The position numbers and the translations under genes were made by a program. A stretch of DNA of 64,000 bases from Arachnopeziza araneosa (Eukaryota > Ascomycota > Leotiomycetes > Helotiales > Arachnopezizaceae): NCBI GenBank assembly GCA_003988855.1, contig QYAI01000077.1, forward strand, positions 62,001-126,000. The letters run 5' to 3'. The notes below the pieces were generated by a model that saw only the letters and a program-made list of their open reading frames with translations, was not told the origin of the DNA and searched no databases. Below, piece after piece: positions 56,271 through 64,000 of this stretch; the first letter of the stretch is position 1, and every line of letters starts with the position of its first letter.

Positions 56271-58078
56271 ATGCCTTTACGAGATATTCTCAAGAAGAAG
56301 GACAAGCTCGAGAAAGCTCCTATAGAGGAGCAACCACCTATTCAATTCCTCTTCATGCGATCCGACACAAATACCCAAGAAATTATCTCGCCTCCTACTT
56401 TCCCATCGGACAAATCATCCAACCCACCTTCCCTCACTGATGGCAACAGTGAGAAAAGGACGAGCCGTCTGTTTAGCAGATCGCGCAGCCCATCCAATGC
56501 CTCTACAGTATCCACCTCCTCTCGTACTGGCGATGTGTCGAAACCCAGGTCGCCCAATCCAAAAAGATTGTCAGAACTTCTCCACCTGAGGAAGGCAGAG
56601 ATTTCTGGTAGCGTACCCGTCGATTTGCCAGAGATAAAGCTACCTCAAGGAGACGAAGAGGGAGGGACTGGTGTTGAATCACAATGGGAGAAGCGGGCAA
56701 CGATACTGGCACGCAAGAATGAGGAGTCACGAAGTAGGCCCGCTACGCCGGTGGGAGGATCAATGGCAGACTTGGGTTCGTTTAACAGCATGTCTATCAG
56801 TGGAACCCCGGAAAAGGATAATAACGTTGTATCGACTAAGAACGCGGATGACAATATCCAAGAAGCAATCAGACTTCACGAAGGCGGAGAACTAGAAACG
56901 TCGACGTGTATGTTTGGACGGTTGGCAGATCCAGCCGGTGAGAACAATGCTTTAAGCCAAGTGCTGTATGGTCTTGCTCTGCGGTACGTCAATTGGATAC
57001 TTCATGCAACATCATCACTCCAATGAACATGATCATGAAGACCATCATTTTGGACCCCCATAAACCATACATCAAAGCAATTCTGATATCTTGATTCTAG
57101 ACACGGCTGGGGCTGTGCCCCAAATCCCGAGGAAGCTGTAAAGTACTTGTCCATAGCGGCATCAAACGCGGCATCCATTGAAGACCTAGCGCTTCAGGCG
57201 GGGATGAAGAAAGGAGGCGCTGCAAAAGGAGAGCTAGTTCTTGCGATATTTGAACTGGCGAATTGTTTTCGGCACGGCTGGGGAGTTCAGGTAGACAAGG
57301 TTGCAGCCAAACAGGTGAGGACTTACGGATTGGATCGGGGAGAAGCCTGGAGTGTTTAACTGACGATCGAGGACAGTATTACGAGACAGCCGCAAATCTA
57401 GGTGATACAGGTCTGTCCATATTCGCGCCTGAACATGTTTATTGATACTGATAGAATCGAAGATGCTATGAATGAGGTTGCTTGGTGCTACATTGAGGGA
57501 TTCGGGTGTAAGAAAGACAAGGTATGTTATTACCAATGTTCTACCTCGAAACCGAAGCTTCCGAATAGCTTCATGGATATCAGCCTTGTATAATTCCGCA
57601 TGGCTTGCACTTGCATCAATGGTCTTTGATGACTGCATTTGGGCAGCAATGGGGCTTTCTTCTGTGGACCCCACGCGACAGCTTCCATCGACCACTTACC
57701 ATTCAATAAGGCTGACGTTCGCTTCAGTTTGCAGCAGCGAAATATTACAGGCTAGCGGAGCAAAGTGGGAGCAAGACCTTAGGCAATTCTTGGTAAGTCA
57801 TTTGTTCCAGGCTCTGGTAGGCAACGGTTCGCAGCTACAAGTCAGGCTGTGATCTCATGTGTGAGCTGCACCTGCTTCTGCTTGTGCATGTCCGCCGCGG
57901 CCCGGTGGCCATCCCGTGCAGCTCGCGTTCCAGATGACATGAGCGATACAGCACTGATAGGCTCTGAAGCCTGCTATCTTTCTCTTCTTCCTCGATAATT
58001 TCAAGCTAATCATCAATGACCTCGTTTAGGATCTGGAAGGAGAAGTACAATCCGTCGGAGATTGCAGCCAAGAAGTGA
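56271..58078 (+). CDS. Sel1-repeat protein (Dsf2/Nif1-like)
   Basis: Six exons, 56271-56983, 57101-57314, 57377-57410, 57463-57521, 57728-57792 and 58030-58078, give 377 residues. The N-terminal half is disordered, Ser/Pro-rich and basic (LFSRSRSPSNAST). The C-terminal half has Sel1-like repeats: a first unit with RHGWGCAPNPEEAVKYLSIA, a second with FRHGWGVQVDKVAAKQYYET and a third with AWCYIEGFGCKKDKFAAAKY, ending in SWIWKEKYNPSEIAAKK. Two internal exons are only 34 and 59 nt, and the last two introns are 206 and 237 nt, longer than neighbours. Each join restores repeat periodicity. Relatives in fission yeast (Nif1) affect cell-cycle timing, but the role here is not known. Confidence 0.86.
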
Positions 58079-59930
58079 GGACAAATTCCTCGGGAAAAAA
58101 TTGCTTGTTGTTTCTTTTCGTGGGGTGCAGCGTGCAGCTTCATTGTGAGAACACCTAGGTCCTGAGCGGGGTCGCGGTCATGTTGTGCAGGCCGCAGCGT
58201 TCAATCCTTCAGTGCTTGGATGGTTTCTTCAGCTCCGCAGCTTCATGCATTCTCGCATTCAGGCTTGAGACATTGGTCTCTCGCTGCGTTGTGAGGGGCG
58301 CATGCTGCTAGTCGACGGACATATCTTGGTATTAAGAACCATGGCGCTGAACACGAATGAATGGCGTTTCGGTAGCAGGGAGCCTAAAATAATCTTTTGC
58401 TGCAGTCGCGAGGTGTAAGCTAAGCGTTCAATGGGAATCGATTGTCGCCCATTCCGGGTGGTCAGCCACGATAAGATGTGATCGAGTGAAGTGATCATCA
58501 CGTGAATCAAACGTCGGAATGTGGAGAGAGGTGTGGCAGTGAGCTGTCAGACAGGCCACTAGCTAGGTAACAGGAGCTGACGTCGCAATACGAAGCCTGA
58601 TTTTATTGGAGAAAGGAAGTGGGAAAGGGCTTCTGACTTGGTGAAGATGGAGATGTGCCGAATGCTGGTTAGATGAAGTCGACGACGCATCAATCGCATG
58701 AGGATCTCTTATCGTTAGTTAAACGCGGTGCTCTAAAAAAAGGATGAGGGATGAGACAAGTAAGAAAGAGTCAGATCAACTAGTTGTAAGAGTGGACTTG
58801 TATGTTTTGGGTAGCACCGAGAAAAACGGCTTTTTTTGTCATTGTATCGACAGCACCGTAGAGTAAGTACAAGGTTGCCTCCTTCTTGCCAGCTCAATAC
58901 TCCACCCAGTGAGATCCATCCATCCATCCATCAGTAATTACGAAGCCTCCATCGACGCATCCGTGCATGCGTATTCCATTCCATGGCTCCAGTCATCCAT
59001 CCATCCATCCATCCATTCATCTTTCCTCCACAGATAGGTAGACGACAAAGGGAAATCATGATGGCTGTTGAGCCTAAGTGTGATCCATTCGTATTAGCTC
59101 CTCCTTTCCTTCCTTTTTCAGATCATAAGACATCGTGACATCGTGAAGAGTTGTGTGTAGAGAATTTTGGTTGGTTCGTATGTGCAAAAGAAGATGTGTG
59201 ATAGCGAAGGACGATAGGATATTGAAACGGGCCGCTGCCAGCCGATGAACCGGATTCCCCGTTTCTATTCCTTACTAGTATAATCGTCGGTAGACGGATA
59301 GCTCAATTCGTTAAATCGTGAAGGTCGTGATGTTATGATATGATGCTGATGCTGGATGACAAAGATGATGATGCGAGACCGAGTAGTACTGATTGATGAT
59401 GATGATGAAAATGCCCCAGATGATGTTTGGCGTCGATTCGACAGACAAATGGAATCCATGAGGTAGGTCAAGTGTGTCTGGCCCAAGAAACCTCCGCCTT
59501 CCCGTCTCTTCCCCCATCCCAACCAAATGATGAAACAAAACCCAGAGTTGAGAGAGGAAACCGTACTGCCGAATTTACATGATATGCCCAATGCGCTTTG
59601 GTGGCTGCGAGCCAGCTGTGCTCGTGTCTGCTGTTTCTTTCTTGCTCGTGAGAGCGGTCCTTCCTTTCCTTTCCCATCCAAACCCAATCCGTTCCAGTCG
59701 CTATGAGATGCCGGAGAAAAAAAAAAAAAAAAAACCTTGGTAAGAAATCCAGAGTAAATCAAATTGAGATGGAGAAAATCATCGCTATCGCTGGCTTGCT
59801 CGCTATACTGACGAACAAAAGAAAACATAAATATTGCGTGAGCATCAGAGTCTTTTCATTCTGAAGCGCAGGAGATGACCGTTGCTCGTAACCATAGATT
59901 TCTGTAGAGTAGTGAATCGTGTGCAAGTGG
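58079..59930. other. Intergenic 1.85 kb with simple repeats
   Basis: No gene was recognised. (CATC)n blocks lie at about 58915-58932 and 58994-59016, and an 18-base A run at 59717-59734. The last kilobase is the 3' flank of the bZIP gene. Open frames on the minus strand here show no motif. Confidence 0.55.
58915..59016 (+). repeat. Two short CATC tetranucleotide repeats
   Basis: Perfect ATCC/CATC runs of about 18 and 23 bases are separated by 60 bases of unique sequence. They are typical slippage microsatellites and useful as polymorphic markers. Confidence 0.85.
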
Positions 59931-61852
59931 TCACCCAGCTGCTGGGTCGCACTCTTTGCCGTTCTGGGAATTACATTCCGAGACCATCTTCGCGAAGTTA
60001 CGAACCACCTCGCTTGGTACTTGATCCCACAGTAACGATCGTGTGTAGACCTCCGCTGCAGATTCCTTCTTATTGTTACTCCGCATGGCAGCGAGCGTCT
60101 CCCCAAGATTCCGCCGTGCCTGTGACGTCGGGCGCTGTGGGGTATTGTGGAGGAAGTCTTGTGAAGTGAGGCCATTATACTGTGCTGCAGACAAGGAGAA
60201 CAGTTGTTCGTTGCTTTGCTCTTCAGTCGGTTGCGCTAGAGTATCAGCGAGATCTCCGAGCGTCGATTGAGTGACTCCGACCATCTCACTGCCTCCCATG
60301 GAGGTGATAGTGGTAGAAGACCAAGAGGTACCGGAAGGTCGGGGAGCGAGAGCCTCGGAAATTCCAGATGCTTGGTGGGCGACACCAGCATCTTTGAAGA
60401 CGTCCTCGAGAAGGGCGGCAGAGGCGGAACGAACATCATCCGACAGTTGAGGGATGCTTGGTGATGAGCCTTTTGAAGCAACAAAAGCACCAACGAGTAG
60501 CAACATAAGGAGGAGACCTTGAGCAGCAGCCGGCTTCTCGGAATCACTGATCAAAGAGTGGTCGCTCTTCTTGTGAGGAACCAGAGAGGTTTCGACCTTG
60601 ACCTCGGCATCTGGGGCGAACTCGTTCAGGAGCGAGAAGTTATCCCAAGCTCCATCCATGGTGAGGCTATCGATATCGGAGTAATCAGTAGCGTAACTTG
60701 ATGGTTGAGGTGGAGCCGACATGCTTGTGACCTCAAGTCGTTGGATATGATCGGTGAGCACGCTGACTTTCTTGCGAAGGTCACCACTCTCAATGGTGTG
60801 GGCACGAATCATCTCTTCCTTCTCCATCTGCATGTTGTCGATGTATTGTTGATATTGGCCCTGCTTGCGAACAAGCTCGTCGATTGTCAGCTTGGCCTCA
60901 GCCAGGTCCTCTTCTAGGTCATTGATCAAAGCCGTGTAGTGCTTCTTCTCATCCTCCAGGCGCTCAGTGTGTTGCTTCTTTCTCTGGCGAGAATCAAGAC
61001 TATCAGTAGTTAGCGGGTTAGTGATACCAAGAGGGAAGAGAAACCAAAGAGTGGGACGACGTACGCTGCTTGTCTGTTTCGTAACAGGCGCTTCTGTTGC
61101 TTGAGCTCCTTGATCTCTTGCTCATCCGTTGACTGCGAGATGAGTTGGTCGATGTTGCTGAGATTTCGCTCAGCTGGGATATCGAAACGAGCATTCTTCT
61201 TTCTGATGCCGTCGCCTCTCCTCGTCATGTCTGTGTGTGAGCGAAGAGCAGGACTGTGAGGTCTCATCCGTTTTGGCATCGATCGATGATCCATAGCGTC
61301 CGAAACCGACCACTCTTTCTGTGGTGAGGCTGGGATGGATCCGTTGCTGTTGTTCCCCGAACCGAACAGTGGTAGCTGTTGATTGCTGGGGTTTGTGAAC
61401 GGGGTCTGCATGGGCCTGTGAAAGATGGGTGCGTTGACTTCAAATTCAGAGGGCAAGCCATCATGGCCTTGCATGGGTGTGCTCATACCAGAGGTACTGC
61501 TCATCCAGCCATGGTTCTGGTGACCGAACGTCGAGGATTGCGAGTCAACCCTCATAAATGGGTTGTTGTTGTTGGTGTGGTCCACAAAGGGATTGTTGGA
61601 AGACATTGGCTGCATGTCGACATGCCATTCATCTGTCTTCGGCGAGAACAATGCTGATGATACTGCAAAGGAATCCCGCCGGCTGCCGTTCATGGGTGGT
61701 GACATCTCCAATCCGGAGTCTAATGTAGCAGGATCCAGGATATTCTCGTCCAAGATGCTGCCTTCGTCCTCTTCAAAGTAGTTGTGAGAGTGCGTGTCGA
61801 CGGTCAAGGCGGACGGTCTGTGGTGGTAGCTATACATTGAGAAAGCTGCCAT
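59931..61852 (-). CDS. bZIP transcription factor with a C-terminal hydrophobic helix
   Basis: Exons 61852-61065 and 60999-59931 give 618 residues. The N-terminal 240 residues are acidic and Ser/Pro/Asn-rich. The basic region (KELKQQKRLLRNRQAALDSR, about 243-262, followed by QRKKQ) is split by the 65-nt intron in Ala263. A heptad region follows with ERLEDEKKHYTALINDLEED and VRKQGQYQQYIDNMQ. Near residues 420-440 a strongly hydrophobic stretch, AAAQGLLLMLLLVGAFVASKG, looks like a single membrane helix. The C-terminal 180 residues are hydrophilic with no known domain. The basic region resembles the fungal MeaB group of bZIPs, but this is a recollection, not a search result. A membrane-anchored, ATF6-like mode of control is possible. 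Confidence 0.82.
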
Positions 61853-64000
61853 GGTGGGTTATTTGGGGAGTTGGTGGGGAGAAGCGAGATCGGGAAGGAG
61901 GGATTTCGTGTAGTGGCGGTGAAGCGACGTAAATGGTAGGGTCTCGCCGGATATCTTCGACGTTGAAGGGGATTGAAGAAGATGTAGAACCTCTGAACAG
62001 AACCAAAAGATCTCTGGCGGGTTCGTGTAATAGCAAAGAAGTGAGTCTTCGTGATGGGCGAAGACAAACAGGTTGCGTTGCAGAAAAGTACCGTTGGCAG
62101 GTATGGGGGGGGGGGGGGGACCCGAAAACGGGCGCTCCCAGGCTCTTATCCCATCTGAGCCGCTGGGTCGTCGCGGAAAGGGAAAAGGATTGCAGTGGTC
62201 AGCCATTCGTCCCTCCCCAAAGCAGACCCATGCTCCAGCAGCAGTAGTGGAGGGGGAAGGGGGGGAAGGAGGGGGTTGGGGGCAAAAAAAAGAGAGAGAG
62301 AGGGAAGGAATCAAGGGTTGCGTGCACTGTCAGTGGGCAGGAAAGGGCGGGAGAGAGCGAGAGACGAAGTCGCCCAGGGCGGGTGCAAGCGAAGAGCCTT
62401 GATCAGAAGGACGCAGCACCACCCACCCACCTGCCCACCCTGTCACGTCGGACGTTGGGCAGCGATGGCACTTTTGGATCTCGCTGCTGCTGCTGGCTCT
62501 GGCTGGCTCTGGCTGGCTCTGGCTGGCTTGGCTGGCTCTTCCCTCTGCCTCTGTCTTGTCTCTGGCTCACACTGATGCTGGCTGCCCATTCCCCATCACC
62601 GATAGGCCCGCCCCGCCTGCAGTTGCATGACAAGTGTCCGGCTTGCCCAGGACCCCGCCTTCCTATTGGCATTGTCGCGCACCAGAGTCATTGTTACGAT
62701 CAAGTGATAGGTGCAAAACACCAGACCACCTTACACCAATCGTTTGACTTGAGGCAAATCCCAAACTGGTGCCGATGTTTACTACCCCTTTGGGCCTGGG
62801 GGGAGGGCCAAAGTCCACACGACGGCCGCGCCTGTCACGAGTCGCTTATGCTTCGGGGAGTGGATAGGGCCTGAGGGCCTGACTGGAACCAAAATAGGGC
62901 CAGAGGGGCCAGAGGGGCCTCACTGGAACCAAAACAACCACAATCACCCTCCTCCCCTTCTTCTTCTTCTTCTTCTCTTCTGGCAATTTGGGCCGAAGCC
63001 TTCAGCGACATCAGGCCTTCTTCGCACGCTGGAAATGCCCGTCATGGCTCCCCGGACCAACCCCAACGGTGCTTCATATAAACATCGAGGCACTGCGGCC
63101 CCAGCGGCGGCCAGAAAGCCCTATTCTTGTGTGATGGCTGACCATTTGATGCCGTGGTGTGATTGATTCTCAGGTGTTCGCGCTCTTAGTGCGTACCTGA
63201 AGCAATCAAAGTCGTGCCCAACGTCTTTCAGCACACGACGTTGACTGGATGGCGATGAAGCTTTGCCCCCTCTCCTCCCGCTCGCCCTTTTCGCATCGCC
63301 ATCTCACTTCAGTCTCGTCTCCCACTTGCTGGGGCCAGCGGGAGAATTTCGACGGGATTCCCTTGACGGCCGAGCCCACCCCCGGTTCCGTCGACCTTAT
63401 TTGAACGCATTATGAGTGCATCCAAATACCGGTCCCAAGAAGAGAACTCGTCCTGACTCAGTGCATCACATCTTCGTAATTGAACGTCTTAAGCTGTCCC
63501 CCAAAGCCTTGTTGATCCCGATCCATCTCCATTCCTCCTCAGCTTGACCGGCAGAGCAAACTGGGGATGCCCAGATAGGCACTCCGTCCAACCCCAACCA
63601 ACGGGCAAGACGGGAGGGAGCCGAGACCTTCCAGAAGCCCACGTCCAAAATAAACAATCACGCAGCGGTGAACCTAGTGGTCGGGTTCGTGTCGCGTCGT
63701 CTCATCCTGCCCTCTCTGGTGGGGAAAAACAATGAAGGCTCTTCCGGCGCCCTGCTGCTGACTGGCTGCCCACAGTGACAATCCCTTGCCTCTCGCAACA
63801 ATCAATCGCGGATCCTTCAGCTCCAAACGCGCGAGGGAGCCTTATTGTTTCCATTGTCAAACCTGCCTACGATGAGATGGCGAGTTACATTACAGCTACC
63901 CCACCGCCCGACAATCGTTGCGTGCTGAGCTCGCGAGAATTTCCAACATGAGCTTCGAAACCGCGAGCTGGACGCAAACAGAAAACATCCGATCTGGGCG
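61853..64000. other. GC-rich upstream region of the bZIP gene, gene-free to window end
   Basis: No reading frame with a family motif was found in 2.1 kb. The first 500 bases are probably the long 5' leader and promoter of the bZIP gene. They contain a run of 15 G (62105-62119), further G/A-rich blocks to 62310 and several short upstream open frames on the minus strand. A tandem GGCTCTGGCT repeat lies at about 62495-62540. The remainder is unannotated sequence rich in C/T runs. Confidence 0.5.
62495..62540 (+). repeat. Decamer tandem repeat GGCTCTGGCT
   Basis: Three perfect and one shortened copy of a ten-base unit occur in tandem. It overlaps no supported gene. Confidence 0.8.

Noticed and set aside
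58915..59016. CATC repeats as a CRISPR-like or regulatory array
   Set aside because: They are simple microsatellites without spacer structure. No CRISPR array exists in this eukaryotic sequence.

Overview
This is nuclear DNA of a filamentous ascomycete (Pezizomycotina). Its genes carry short 44-120 nt introns with GTRNGT donors and CTAAC/CTGAC-like branch points. It also encodes Zn2Cys6 and bZIP regulators, a fungal STAND-type N-terminal domain, and a pogo/Fot1-class transposon with mutations typical of RIP. The gene set would suit a Leotiomycete, but that placement is an inference from general gene style, not from a search.

Layout. 0-6 kb: a small inverted repeat, LSM2, and the DNA cross-link nuclease PSO2/SNM1. 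6-10.3 kb: a STAND-like N-terminal domain gene with decayed Ras-like GTPase sequence behind it, then a complete but dead 2.2 kb pogo element with TA target-site duplications. 10.3-14 kb: a long gene-free region with a polypurine tract, leading to a TATA box. 14-16.2 kb: an MFS (Pho84/PHS-type) transporter. 16.7-21.3 kb: a nine-exon reverse-strand gene that joins an alpha/beta-hydrolase domain to a C-terminal CorA-like two-helix membrane module. 22-31 kb: SIL1, a chromodomain protein, a complex I subunit, SPT2, a Zn2Cys6 regulator and cystathionine gamma-lyase. 31.3-40.2 kb: an amino acid permease, a small cysteine-rich secreted protein, a gene-poor stretch and a GH5 glycoside hydrolase. 40.5-49 kb: a small Cys/basic protein, a Nudix hydrolase, the MPS1 kinase, an SGNH hydrolase and COP9 subunit CSN4. 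50-58 kb: an F-box protein, ATP4, NOC4 and a Sel1-repeat protein. 60-64 kb: a bZIP factor with a putative membrane helix, behind a long GC-rich leader region.

Most genes are housekeeping and are not organised as a pathway cluster. The accessory material is the STAND-like gene, the dead transposon, the hydrolase-CorA fusion, the secreted protein and the GH5 enzyme. The strongest candidate for undescribed biology is the hydrolase-CorA fusion protein. The STAND-N/Ras-like locus next to a RIP-mutated transposon comes second. Exon joins were worked out by hand from splice signals and reading-frame continuity. All family names come from motif recognition without database searches.
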